Positions 24,529 through 33,511 of a stretch of 64,000 bases of DNA are shown here, in pieces; position 1 is the stretch's first letter; every line of letters begins with the position of its first letter. The stretch is from Streptomyces typhae (lineage in GTDB: Bacteria; Actinomycetota; Actinomycetes; Streptomycetales; Streptomycetaceae), in the NCBI RefSeq assembly GCF_009755605.1, contig NZ_WPNZ01000018.1:140981-204980 (forward strand), read 5' to 3'. The notes beneath the pieces were generated by a model. It saw only the letters and a program-made list of their open reading frames with translations. It was not told the origin of the DNA and made no database searches. A program made the position numbers and the translations under genes.

Positions 24529-25560
24529 ATGGCGTTCGGGGTGGAGCGGGCCGTCGGCGGGATCGCGGCAGCGGCGGGCGAGGCCGCCGACGTGCACGAG
24601 TTGGGGCACGGGCTCTCCCGCGCGCTGGGCCGCCTGATTCCGCACGACGGTTTCATGCTCTCCGGACTCGACCCGCTCTCCCAGGTCAGCTGCTTTCTCA
24701 GCGGCGAACACACCTACAGCTACCCGTCGTTGCGGCACGTCCTGCTCGGCGAGTTCACGGCGAGCGACCGCCATCCGTTCAAGGAGCTGTGGTACGGCGC
24801 CGCACAGGTGGGCGTGCTCGGCTCCGGCGTACGGGAGGAGCGGCGCAGCCTGCGTCTCCACGAGGTCATGGTGCCGCAGGGGTTCGGCAGCGAGATGCGT
24901 CTCGCGCTGGTCGGCGGCGGGCCGCTGTGGGGGACGCTGGCGCTGGTGCGCGAGCGGGGCCGGGCCTGCTTCACCGCCGCGGAGGCCGTGCACGCGCAGT
25001 GCCTGGTGACGCCGCTCGCGCGGGCGCTGCGGCGGTTCGTGGCCCGGGGGACCCCCCGTCCGCTGCGCTCCGTCCGGCCGCCCGCGGTCATCGTCGTCGA
25101 CGGCGCCGACCGCATCCGGGCCGCGACCCCGGACAGCCCCTACTGGCTCCGGGCCTGCCTGCCCGGCTTCCTGGGATCGGATGACGTCCTGCCCGTCGCG
25201 TACTGGCACAGCACGTTCATGGCCCGCAGCCGCAGAGGTCCCGTGGTCAACCGCGTGCCGCACCCCGACGGCTGGATCGAGACCCGGGCGCAGCTCCTCG
25301 CGGGAACGGGCACGGGCGAGGTGGCCCTCACCATCCAGCCCGCCACCACCCGCACCCTGCTGCCCGCGCTCACCGCCTGGTACGGCGTCACCCCCCGCGA
25401 GGCCGCAGTCCTGCATCAGGCCGTCGAAGGCCTCCCCGCCAAACAGATCGCCCGCCGCCTCGACGTCTCCCCGCACACGGTCAACGACCATCTCAAGGCC
25501 CTCTACCGCAAGTTCGGCGTCTCGGCCCGCGAGGAACTCCTGGCGACCCTCGCGCACTGA
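24529..25560 (+). CDS. LuxR-family transcriptional regulator
   Basis: 343 residues from ATG 24529. A C-terminal LuxR helix-turn-helix (about 275-340) is clear: VTPREAAVLHQAVEGLPAKQIARRLDVSPHTVNDHLKALYRKFGV. Residues 1-190 look like a GAF-type sensor (HELGHGLSRALGRLIPHDGFML), with no kinase-receiver motifs, so it is not a standard response regulator. It transcribes away from the lipoprotein gene and may control it. Target and ligand unknown. Confidence 0.9.
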   Translation: MAFGVERAVGGIAAAAGEAADVHELGHGLSRALGRLIPHDGFMLSGLDPLSQVSCFLSGEHTYSYPSLRHVLLGEFTASDRHPFKELWYGAAQVGVLGSGVREERRSLRLHEVMVPQGFGSEMRLALVGGGPLWGTLALVRERGRACFTAAEAVHAQCLVTPLARALRRFVARGTPRPLRSVRPPAVIVVDGADRIRAATPDSPYWLRACLPGFLGSDDVLPVAYWHSTFMARSRRGPVVNRVPHPDGWIETRAQLLAGTGTGEVALTIQPATTRTLLPALTAWYGVTPREAAVLHQAVEGLPAKQIARRLDVSPHTVNDHLKALYRKFGVSAREELLATLAH

Positions 25561-25767
25561 CGGATTCGGGCCCCGCGGGCGGCGCCTGCTCGGGCCGGGT
25601 CCGTGCGACGGACGGCACGGGCCCGGCCGTACCGGACCGACGGCTCCCGGGACCGGCTCATGGCCGTCTTCCCAACGGCGGGCCGGCACGGAAGGATGGC
25701 CACGGCGCACAGGACGGCGCGAGCCTTCCGGCGTCGGGCAGCACCCCCTATCGAAGGTGGCCCGATC

Positions 25768-26502
25768 ATGGGCACGACTCGTGAGGAGCGGTTGGTCGCC
25801 GCGTTCGTCGACCTTGCCGACATCCTGACCGAAGACTTCGACATCATGGAGTTCCTGCACCGCCTCGCCGATCACGCGGTCGCACTCCTCGACCTCGCCG
25901 ACTGCGGCGCCATGCTCATCGGCGCGCAGGGCCACGTCGTGCAGGCCACCGCGTCCGGCGAGTCCGCGCGGCGCCTGGAACTCTCCCAGATCGAACTGGA
26001 GCAGGGCCCGTGCTGGGACTGCGTCCAGTCCGGCGCCCCCGTCCTCGACACCTTCCTGGACAGCGACGCGACGCGTCGGCGGTGGCCGGACTTCACCCCG
26101 CTCGCGCTCGCCCAGGGGTTCAGCGGGATCGTCGCGCTGCCGATGCGGCTGCGCGGCCAGACCGTCGGTGCCCTCAACCTCTTCCACCGGCACAGCCGGG
26201 CCATGCCCTTCGTCGATCTGCGCCTCGCGCAGGCGCTCGCGGACGCGGCGGCCATCGCCATCCTCACCCAGCGCACCCTGCACGACCAGCGCCTCGTGAC
26301 CGAGCAGTTGCAGACCGCCCTCGACAGCCGGATCGTCATCGAACAGGCCAAGGGCGCCCTCGCCGCCCGCACGGGGCTCAGTATGGACGAGGCCTTCGAC
26401 CGGCTGCGGCGGCACGCCCGGCACCGGCGGCAGCGCCTGACCGCGCTGGCTCTCGAAGTGATCCAGAACCCCGCCGAGCAACTCGCGGGCCCCTCGCCGT
26501 GA
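25768..26502 (+). CDS. GAF and ANTAR domain protein (RNA-binding antiterminator type)
   Basis: 244 residues from ATG 25768 (gaaggtgg upstream). A GAF domain fills about 20-165 (LEQGPCWDCVQSG, GFSGIVALPMRLRGQTVGALNLF). An ANTAR domain follows (about 172-232): LDSRIVIEQAKGALAARTGLSMDEAFDRLRRHAR. ANTAR domains bind paired RNA hairpins to prevent termination. This GAF-ANTAR form is abundant in Streptomyces; the RNA target and GAF ligand are unknown. Confidence 0.94.
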   Translation: MGTTREERLVAAFVDLADILTEDFDIMEFLHRLADHAVALLDLADCGAMLIGAQGHVVQATASGESARRLELSQIELEQGPCWDCVQSGAPVLDTFLDSDATRRRWPDFTPLALAQGFSGIVALPMRLRGQTVGALNLFHRHSRAMPFVDLRLAQALADAAAIAILTQRTLHDQRLVTEQLQTALDSRIVIEQAKGALAARTGLSMDEAFDRLRRHARHRRQRLTALALEVIQNPAEQLAGPSP

Positions 26503-26910
26503 GCCGTCGCGTCCCGGCGCGTGCTCGTCCTCGGTGAAGCCGAGGGATGCGGCCGCCGCCGTGAGAACCCGAGAACCGGCGACGGCCGCCGGTGCCGGAG
26601 CAGGACCTCCCCTTTCACCGCCCCGGCGTGGTCCGCCCTTCCTGGGAGGCCGGGAACAGCGGGAGTGTCCCCTGGCGCGTCGGACCGGGAAGGGCGGGGC
26701 CGGAGCCGCGTGTGTCCGCTGCGGCGCGGGTCTCCGACCAGTCTGGTGTGCGTGCTGTGACGCTCGGAGATCTCGAGGTCCGGGAGATCCGGCCAAGGCA
26801 GTGACGCCTGGTCTGTCACGGAGCGTAGACCGGTTCGTCACGCGGCGACAAGCCTTGGGTCAAGCCAACCGGCGCGCGCCTGCCCCGCACCCGCTGCCCG
26901 GGAGCGCGGT
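26503..26910. other. Intergenic region without a visible gene
   Basis: This 408-nt stretch lies between convergent genes (GAF-ANTAR and CheB). Short reading frames on both strands lack ribosome sites and family resemblance. No tRNA or clear terminator stands out. Confidence 0.6.
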
Positions 26911-27510
26911 TCAGGCGCGCTGGACGAGACGGTCGATGACCCGCCCGATGGCTTCGAGATGCAGGACGAGGTCCACCTGCCCCGTCTCGATGGCGGATTT
27001 GGGCATGCCCTTGAACTCGGCCGTCTCGGGATCCTGAACGATCACCGTGCCCCCGCGGGCCTTGACGGCCCGCACGCCCCGGGAACCGTCCCCGTCGGTG
27101 CCGGTGAGAACGCAGGCGACGATCCGGGATCCGTACGTCTGCGCTGCCGACTCGAAGAGGGGGTCAGCGGCCGGGCGGGCGAAGTTGACCCGGTCCTCCT
27201 GGGTGAGGGACAACATGCCGAACGCTCGCACACACAGGTGCCAGTCGGGCGGGGCGATGTGGACGGTCCCCGGCTGTGCCTGCTCTCCGTCCTCCGCGAG
27301 CTTGACCTTCAAGGGGGTATGGGGCGAGAGCACGCGCACGATGAGTGTCTCGCGGTTGCGATTGAGGTGCTGGACCACGAGCACCGGCACGGGCAGGGCG
27401 GCGTCCAGGCCGCCGAGCAGCTTCCTGAGGCCTTCATGGCCTCCGGCGGAGGCGGCCACCAGCACGGCAGCACATCCTCCGGGGGAATCGCCCTCGCTGT
27501 TCGTCCGCAC
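26911..27510 (-). CDS. Stand-alone CheB-type methylesterase domain protein
   Basis: 199 residues from GTG 27510 (ggtggagag immediately upstream). It aligns with the CheB catalytic domain: Ser21 in AASAGG, His48 in VVQHLNR and Asp141 in LTGTDGDGSRG form the expected triad. There is no receiver domain and no chemotaxis gene nearby, and Streptomyces is non-motile, so receptor demethylation is unlikely. CheB/CheR-like domains also occur in stress-signalling proteins with PAS or kinase parts. The esterase substrate is unknown. Confidence 0.9.
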   Translation of the reverse strand: MRTNSEGDSPGGCAAVLVAASAGGHEGLRKLLGGLDAALPVPVLVVQHLNRNRETLIVRVLSPHTPLKVKLAEDGEQAQPGTVHIAPPDWHLCVRAFGMLSLTQEDRVNFARPAADPLFESAAQTYGSRIVACVLTGTDGDGSRGVRAVKARGGTVIVQDPETAEFKGMPKSAIETGQVDLVLHLEAIGRVIDRLVQRA

Positions 27511-27604
27511 CTCTCCACCGTAACGTGGCACGTCGGGCGGGGCCTGACTGCCCCGGCCGAGGTCGCTCGGGCGGGTCGGTGGCAGCGCCCTCGCCTCCCG
27601 GCTC

Positions 27605-28642
27605 TCAGCCGGTCTGTTCCTGCGGCCAGGTGCGGGTGTCGCGCGGCTCCACGTAGGGCTCCTCCCCCTCGGGTTGGCCGCCCTCGATGGACCGTTCACG
27701 GGCCAGTTCGGCGTCGAACTCCAGGCCGAGCAGGATCGCCAGGTTCGACACCCACAGCCAGACCAGGAAGACGATGGCGCCCGCAAGGGCTCCGTATGTC
27801 TTGTTGTACGAGCCGAAGTTCGCCACGTACAGAGCGAACCCGGCCGAGGCGGCCAGCCACAGCAGCACCGCGAGGACACTTCCGGGACTCACCCAACGAA
27901 ACCCCCTGCCGCGGACGTTCGGTGCGGCCCAGAAGAGCAGGGCGATCATCAGGACCACCAGGAGCACCAGCACCGGCCACTTGGCGACGGCCCACACGGT
28001 CAGGGCCACGTCCCCCACGCCCAGCACATCGCCCGCACGCTTCGCCACGGGCCCGGTGAACACCACGATCACCGCGCTGGCAGCCACCAGCAGCATCAGT
28101 ACGACGGTGAGCCCGAGCCGCAGCGGCGTCAGCTTCCACACCGGCCGGCCCTCGCGGAGGTCGTACACGGCGTTGGCGCTGCGGATGAACGCGGCGACGT
28201 ACCCCGAGGCGGACCACAGCGCCCCGACCAGGCCGACGATGGCGAGCACACCGCCGGTGGCGCTGCTGCGCTGGAGCTGCCGCACCGCGTCCTTGATGAT
28301 GTCGCGGACGGCTCCGGGGGCCAGCTGCTGGAGGTTGTCCACGATGTTGCGGGTCGCCTCCTGCCCGGCCACGCCGAGGAGGGCGACAAGGACGAGCAGG
28401 GCGGGGAAGAGGGACAGCACCCCGTAGTACGTCAACGCCGCCGCTCGGTCGGGCAGTTCGTCCTCCATGAACTCCTTGCCCGTGCGCCGCAGCACCTGCC
28501 CCCAGGCACGGGCAGGCACCTGCGTGGGCCCCTCCGGCGCGTTCCGTTCCACCTCGGGCCCCGGCCCGGCGCCCGCCCCCGGCTCTCCGCGTACCGTCTC
28601 CGGCTCTGTGAAGCCGCGTTCCTGCTTGTCTGTGCCTGCCAT
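27605..28642 (-). CDS. YihY/BrkB-family membrane protein
   Basis: 345 residues from ATG 28642 (MAGTDKQERG); ATG 28711 is an upstream alternative, and neither has a strong ribosome site. After a hydrophilic Glu/Pro-rich N-terminus comes the family signature ELPDRAAALTYYGVLSLFPALLVLV. Several more membrane segments follow, with ATGGVLAIVGLVGALWSASG and the conserved YGALAGAIVFLVWLWVSNLA. The tail is acidic. Transport or envelope role proposed for the family is not established. Confidence 0.9.
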   Translation of the reverse strand: MAGTDKQERGFTEPETVRGEPGAGAGPGPEVERNAPEGPTQVPARAWGQVLRRTGKEFMEDELPDRAAALTYYGVLSLFPALLVLVALLGVAGQEATRNIVDNLQQLAPGAVRDIIKDAVRQLQRSSATGGVLAIVGLVGALWSASGYVAAFIRSANAVYDLREGRPVWKLTPLRLGLTVVLMLLVAASAVIVVFTGPVAKRAGDVLGVGDVALTVWAVAKWPVLVLLVVLMIALLFWAAPNVRGRGFRWVSPGSVLAVLLWLAASAGFALYVANFGSYNKTYGALAGAIVFLVWLWVSNLAILLGLEFDAELARERSIEGGQPEGEEPYVEPRDTRTWPQEQTG

Positions 28643-28819
28643 GCCTTGCGGGTTGCCCGCGGTGGCGTGCCCAACCCCTCGGCTTTCCACCCCCCACGTT
28701 CGCTCCGTCATGCGTGTTCACGGTTGGCACCACATACTCGGGGGAGACGGGAGGGACCAAGGAGGCGCCGTCAGGCCAGGAGCGGCACCTGTAGCCACTT
28801 GCAGCGATACAGGAGCACC

Positions 28820-29944
28820 ATGGCCATGGATGACCCGGCTGCCCTTTCCGCGCCCCGCCCCCGGGCCGCGCCCCCGTCCGCCGACCCGGTGCGGATCGCG
28901 TCGGTGCCCGCCGGGCACGTCTACGTACGGCACTGCGCCGACGAGCGGAACGCGGACGGCGTCGTACGGCTCAGGGACCCCCGCCCCAACGGGGCACCGA
29001 GCACCTCTCAGCGATGGTGGCCGCCGGTCATGCTCGACCCGGACTGGGTGCGCGCACACCACACGGACTTCGACGTGTTCCATCTGCACTTCGGATTCGA
29101 CGCCCAGACCCCCGCGGAGCTGTCGTCGCTGGTGGCCGCCCTGCGGCGGCACGGCAAGCCGCTCGTCTACACCGTGCACGACCTGCGCAACCCCCATCAG
29201 CCCGACGCCCGGCTCCACGACGCGGCCCTGGATGTGCTGATACCGGCGGCCGACCACCTCATCACGCTCACTCCCGGAGCGGCCCGCGAGATCCGGCGGC
29301 GCTGGGACCGCGGGGCCAGGGTCCTGCCCCACCCCCATGTCGTGGGCCTCTCCCGCCTCGCCCGACCCCGCCCGGAGCGCACCGTCTTCCGTATCGGTGT
29401 GCACGCCAAGAGCCTGCGGCCCAACATGTCCCTGCTGCCGGTGGTGCGGGCCCTCGCCGGGGCCGCCGCGGATCTCCCCGACGCGGAGCTGCACGTGAAC
29501 ATCCACCGTGAGGTGGGCGACCCGGGCGCGCCTGCCCACGCTCCTGATGTGCTCGCCGGACTGCGGGCCCTCGCCGGCAGCGGCGTACTGCGGCTGCACG
29601 TGCACGACTACTTCGACGACGACCAGCTGTGGGACTACCTCACCGGCCTCGACCTGTCCGTCCTGCCGTACACCTTCGGCACGCACTCCGGCTGGCTGGA
29701 GGCCTGCCACGACCTGGGCACCGCTGTCGCGGCGCCGTCCTGCGGCTACTACGCCGAGCAGCGCCCGTGTCTGTCCTACGGCCACACCGAGGAGGACGGC
29801 CTGGACGAGGTCTCCCTGGCCGCGGCGGTCCGTGAGGCGTACCGCACCCGACCGCGCTGGCGCGCGTCCGCGGCCGTGCGCACCGCCGAACGCGCGCGGG
29901 TGGCCGCGGCGCACCGGGCGGCCTACCGTGAGCTCCTCGCATGA
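28820..29944 (+). CDS. Glycosyltransferase (GT-B, family 4-like)
   Basis: 374 residues from ATG 28820, with aggag five nt upstream. Readable GT-B features are FDVFHLHFGFD, PLVYTVHDLRNPH, an RVLPHPHVVG turn and a donor-side half with LDLSVLPYTFGTHSGWLEACHDLGTAVAAP. The donor-site Glu motif is less classical than in the next gene. It opens a seven-gene operon and overlaps the second glycosyltransferase by ATGA. Sugar donor and acceptor unknown. Confidence 0.87.
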   Translation: MAMDDPAALSAPRPRAAPPSADPVRIASVPAGHVYVRHCADERNADGVVRLRDPRPNGAPSTSQRWWPPVMLDPDWVRAHHTDFDVFHLHFGFDAQTPAELSSLVAALRRHGKPLVYTVHDLRNPHQPDARLHDAALDVLIPAADHLITLTPGAAREIRRRWDRGARVLPHPHVVGLSRLARPRPERTVFRIGVHAKSLRPNMSLLPVVRALAGAAADLPDAELHVNIHREVGDPGAPAHAPDVLAGLRALAGSGVLRLHVHDYFDDDQLWDYLTGLDLSVLPYTFGTHSGWLEACHDLGTAVAAPSCGYYAEQRPCLSYGHTEEDGLDEVSLAAAVREAYRTRPRWRASAAVRTAERARVAAAHRAAYRELLA

Positions 29945-31011
29945 GCGCACCCCTGCGCATCGCCCTCATCGCCTCGGCCCGCTTCCCCGTCAGGGAGCCG
30001 TTCACGGGCGGGCTCGAAGCGCACACCTGGTCGCTCGCCCGTGCGCTGCGCGCGCGGGGCCACCAGGTGGAGCTCTTCGCCGCCCCGGGTTCCGACCCGG
30101 CTCTGGACGTCGTGGAACTGCCGGTGCACCGCACGTCGCTGAGCCGCGCCGCCCGGTCGGACGTCAGCATGCCGGACGCCACCTGGATGCAGGAGCACCA
30201 CGCGTACCTGCGGCTGATGCTGGACCTGGCCGGCGGCGCGGGCGACCGCTACGACGTGGTCCACAACAACAGCCTGCACTACCTGCCGATCGCCATGGCC
30301 TCGGCCGTCCGCGCCCCGGTCGTCACGACGCTGCACACACCGCCCACGCCCTGGCTGGAGTCGGCCATCCAGGCGGGCGAGCGCTGCCCGGTGACGTTCA
30401 CCGCCGTCAGTGAGCACACCGCGTCCGCCTGGCGTCCCCTCGTCCCCGCCGCCCGCGTGATCCATAACGGGGTCGACACCGAGCGGTGGCCCGCGGGGCC
30501 CGGCGGGCGGCACCTGGTCTGGTTCGGGCGGATCGTGGCGGAGAAGGGGCCGCATCTGGCGATCGCGGCGGCCCGCGAGGCCGGATGGCCGCTGCGCCTG
30601 GCAGGACCCGTCGGCGACGAGCGCTACTTCGCGGAGCGTGTGGCACCGCTGCTCGGCGGGGACATCGTCTACGTCGGCCACCTCGGCTGCCGCGACCTCG
30701 CCGCTCTCGTCGGCGGTGCCGCCGCCGCCCTGGTCACCCCCTGCTGGGACGAGCCGTACGGCCTGGTGGTCGCGGAGGCGCTGGCCTGCGGCACCCCGGT
30801 GTGCGGCCTGGACCGCGGTGCCCTCGGCGAGATACTCACCCCGGAGTGCGGTGCCCTGGCTCCGCGGGACGACGTCGGCGCACTCGCCGACCTCATCGGC
30901 CCGGTCACGCGCCTCGACCGCCGCGCGGCCCGGGAGCGCGCCGAACGCTTCTGCTCCCTGGACGCCATGGCCGACAGCTACGCCTCCCTGCACCGGGAGG
31001 TGGCCGCGTGA
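29941..31011 (+). CDS. Glycosyltransferase family 4
   Basis: 356 residues from ATG 29941 (ATGA overlap). Clear GT4 features: FTGGLEAHTWSLARALRARGHQVELFA, then VIHNGVDTERW, LVWFGRIVAEKGPHLAI, and the donor-binding PCWDEPYGLVVAEALACGTPV with the two conserved Glu residues. It is cytoplasmic and uses a nucleotide sugar. It shares the operon with three other glycosyltransferases of different families, pointing to stepwise assembly of one glycan or glycolipid. Confidence 0.93.
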   Translation: MSAPLRIALIASARFPVREPFTGGLEAHTWSLARALRARGHQVELFAAPGSDPALDVVELPVHRTSLSRAARSDVSMPDATWMQEHHAYLRLMLDLAGGAGDRYDVVHNNSLHYLPIAMASAVRAPVVTTLHTPPTPWLESAIQAGERCPVTFTAVSEHTASAWRPLVPAARVIHNGVDTERWPAGPGGRHLVWFGRIVAEKGPHLAIAAAREAGWPLRLAGPVGDERYFAERVAPLLGGDIVYVGHLGCRDLAALVGGAAAALVTPCWDEPYGLVVAEALACGTPVCGLDRGALGEILTPECGALAPRDDVGALADLIGPVTRLDRRAARERAERFCSLDAMADSYASLHREVAA

Positions 31012-32132
31012 TCGGCTACTACGTGCACCACCAGGGGCGTGGACATCTCCACCGGGCCGTGTGCGTGGCCCGCAGGCTCCGCGTTCCCGTCGTGGGCCTC
31101 TCCTCCCTGCCCCGGCCCGCGGGCTGGAGGGGCGAGTGGATTCCGCTGCCGCTCGACACGGACCAGGCCCCGGACGCCCCCCGGGACGGGAATGCTCCGT
31201 CCGCGGGCCGCTCCGAGGACGGGGACGACCCGACCGCGGGCGGCAGACTGCACTGGGCTCCCCGCCACCACCCGGGCCTGTGCGGCCGCATGGAGGCCAT
31301 CACCAGCTGGATCGACCGGGCCCGGCCCCGCCTGTTCGTCAGCGACGTCTCCGTGGAAGTGGCGCTCCTCGCCCGCCTCACGGGCACCCCCGTGGTCGTC
31401 GCCGCGATGCGCGGCGACCGCTTCGACCGTGCCCACCGGCTGGGGTACGACATCGCCGACGCGCTGCTGGCTCCCTGGCCGGAGGCCGTCCCCGAGCCGG
31501 ACTGGCCCCAGCGCTGGCGGGCCAAGACGGTGTACACCGGCGCCTTCTCGCGCTACGACGGCCGGCCACGTCCCGGCGCGGGCGACCGCGTCCCCGGCCG
31601 CCGGGAAGTCGTCGTCCTGCTCGGCGGAGGCGGCGCGGACGTCGACGCCGCCGCACTCCGTGAGGCCGCGGCGAGCACCACCGGGTGGGCCTGGACGTTC
31701 CTGGGCGGCCCGCACGGGCGGTGGGTCGACGATCCGTGGCCGCTGCTCTGCGGGGCCGACGCCGTCATCACCCACGCCGGGCAGAACGCCGTCGCCGAGT
31801 GCGCCGCGGCCCGCACACCCGCCCTCGTCATCCCGCAGGACCGTCCGCACGGCGAGCAGCGGGCCACCGCGCGGGCCCTGGCCACCGCCGGTCTCGCGAC
31901 GGTACGGATGTCCTGGCCCGCGCCGCGGGAGTGGCAGGACCTGCTCGACCGGACGGCGCGCCGCCCCGGCGGTCGCTGGGCCGCGTGGGCGCCGGGTGAC
32001 GGGGCACAGCGAGCCGCCCGCCTGCTGGAGCGGTTGTCCGGGACGGCCCCGTGCGCGCCCCCTCGTGACCTGCCACGAGCGGTCCCGGGGGCAGTCCCGC
32101 AGGCAGGGGAGGGCCCGTGCGGATCGCTGTGA
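31008..32132 (+). CDS. MurG-like (GT28-type) glycosyltransferase
   Basis: 374 residues from GTG 31008 (GTGA overlap). The start IGYYVHHQGRGHLHRAVCVAR is the glycine-rich opening of MurG/UGT-type enzymes. The C-terminal half has VVVLLGGGGADVD, WTFLGGP, and the donor motif CGADAVITHAGQNAVAECAAARTPALVIPQ. It is likely a UDP-sugar transferase on a membrane or cytosolic acceptor. A Pro/Gly-rich tail extends past the fold and overlaps the next gene by 16 nt. Confidence 0.9.
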   Translation: MIGYYVHHQGRGHLHRAVCVARRLRVPVVGLSSLPRPAGWRGEWIPLPLDTDQAPDAPRDGNAPSAGRSEDGDDPTAGGRLHWAPRHHPGLCGRMEAITSWIDRARPRLFVSDVSVEVALLARLTGTPVVVAAMRGDRFDRAHRLGYDIADALLAPWPEAVPEPDWPQRWRAKTVYTGAFSRYDGRPRPGAGDRVPGRREVVVLLGGGGADVDAAALREAAASTTGWAWTFLGGPHGRWVDDPWPLLCGADAVITHAGQNAVAECAAARTPALVIPQDRPHGEQRATARALATAGLATVRMSWPAPREWQDLLDRTARRPGGRWAAWAPGDGAQRAARLLERLSGTAPCAPPRDLPRAVPGAVPQAGEGPCGSL

Positions 32133-33001
32133 TCACCCTCGTCGCGGGCCGTCACCGCCATCTGCGGCTTCAGCAGGACGGCCTGGCGGGCAATGTGCTG
32201 CCCCCGGACCACTATGTGGTGGTGACCATGGCCGATCCGGACGCGGCGACGGTGCTCACGGGCAGACGGCCCGCCGCCGACACCGTGCCTCTCCCGGTCG
32301 GCACCACTGGCTCTCTCCCCCTGTCCGCGGCCCGCAACGCGGGAGCGGCCAGGGCGCTGGCCGCCGGGGCCGACCTGCTGGTGTTCCTCGACGTCGACTG
32401 CGTCCCCGGCCCCGGCCTGCTGGCACGCTACGCCCGGACAGCGGCCGACGGCGTCCTGCTGTGCGGCACGGTGGCGTACCTGCCGCCCCCGCCCCGGGGC
32501 GGCTACCGGCTGTGCGACCTCCCGGCCCTGGCCCCGCCCCACCCCGGGCGGCCCGTCCCCGGCGCCCATGAGGTCGTGCGGGACGGCGACCACGATCTCT
32601 TCTGGTCGCTCTCCTTCGCCCTGACCGCCGCCACCTGGCGCACCGTCGGCGGCTTCTGCGAGGACTACACCGGGTACGGCGGCGAGGACACCGACTTCGC
32701 CCGCACGGCTGCCGACCGCGGCGTCGGACTGTGGTGGGTCGGCGGCGCTCCCGCCTATCACCAGCACCACCCGGTGAGCCGGCCCCCGGTCGAGCACCTC
32801 GACGACATCCTGCGCAACGGTGCGACGTTCCGGAGCCGCTGGGGCAGCTGGCCGATGCAGGGATGGCTTGCCGACTTCGCCCGGCTCGGCCTGATCGTGC
32901 ACGACCCCCGTACCGACACGTGGCGAAGGAGCCGGGACGGCACAGGGACGGCACCTAAGGGGGAAGGACCCGGCCGGACGGGGGTTGGTCCGGTGCCCTA
33001 G
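32117..33001 (+). CDS. Glycosyltransferase family 2 (GT-A, galactosyltransferase-like)
   Basis: 294 residues from GTG 32117 (ggcaggggaggg upstream). GT-A features are the N-terminal MRIAVITLVAGR, SAARNAGAARALAAGADLLVFLDVDC with the metal-binding DxD, and the acceptor-side FWSLSFALTAATW, GGFCEDYTGYGGEDTDFA. This is the fourth glycosyltransferase of the operon and the only GT-A member, so the product probably has at least four sugars or mixed linkages (inference). The tail beyond residue 270 is low complexity. Confidence 0.9.
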   Translation: MRIAVITLVAGRHRHLRLQQDGLAGNVLPPDHYVVVTMADPDAATVLTGRRPAADTVPLPVGTTGSLPLSAARNAGAARALAAGADLLVFLDVDCVPGPGLLARYARTAADGVLLCGTVAYLPPPPRGGYRLCDLPALAPPHPGRPVPGAHEVVRDGDHDLFWSLSFALTAATWRTVGGFCEDYTGYGGEDTDFARTAADRGVGLWWVGGAPAYHQHHPVSRPPVEHLDDILRNGATFRSRWGSWPMQGWLADFARLGLIVHDPRTDTWRRSRDGTGTAPKGEGPGRTGVGPVP

Positions 33002-33058
33002 GGGCACTCGGCACGAGGTCCGAAAGCGGAGGGAACGACGAAACAGCAGGAGGCCGAT

Positions 33059-33511
33059 GTGGCTGTCCGCCACCGACTGGTCAAACGGCGGCCCGAGGAC
33101 GTCTGGGCCGTGCTCGCCGACGGCAATCAGTACGCCGAGTGGGTCGTGGGTACCTCCGAGTCCCACCCGGTGGAGGGCCACTGGCCCCAGCGGGACGCGG
33201 TCATCGCCTACGAGATCCGCCTCGGGCCGCTGCGGCTGGCCAACCGGACGGTCGTGCGCCGCTGCGAGGAGGGCTCCGCCCTGGAGCTGGAGGCGCACGC
33301 CGGTCCGCTGGGCACCGCACGCATCTCCGTGGAGCTGCGTCCCTGGGGTGAGCACTGCCTGGTGATCCTGGACGAGCACCCGCTGCAAGGCGCCGGCGGG
33401 CGGCTGCACAACATGGGGTTCGAGGCGCTGATCCAGTTGCGGCACCGCGCCATGCTCGGCCGCCTCGCGCGGCTCTGCGAACACGGCGGCAGGGGCCGCG
33501 TCCATGCCTGA
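33059..33511 (+). CDS. SRPBCC family protein
   Basis: 150 residues from GTG 33059, with caggagg 6 nt upstream. The START/polyketide-cyclase pattern is visible: VRHRLVKRRPEDVWAVLADGNQYAEWVVG, IAYEIRLGPLRLANRTVVRR, and a C-terminal amphipathic helix (LIQLRHRAMLGRLARLC). It overlaps the flavoprotein gene by 8 nt. Proteins of this fold bind hydrophobic ligands, so it may carry or shape a lipid or polyprenyl substrate for the neighbouring oxidoreductases. Confidence 0.88.
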   Translation: MAVRHRLVKRRPEDVWAVLADGNQYAEWVVGTSESHPVEGHWPQRDAVIAYEIRLGPLRLANRTVVRRCEEGSALELEAHAGPLGTARISVELRPWGEHCLVILDEHPLQGAGGRLHNMGFEALIQLRHRAMLGRLARLCEHGGRGRVHA

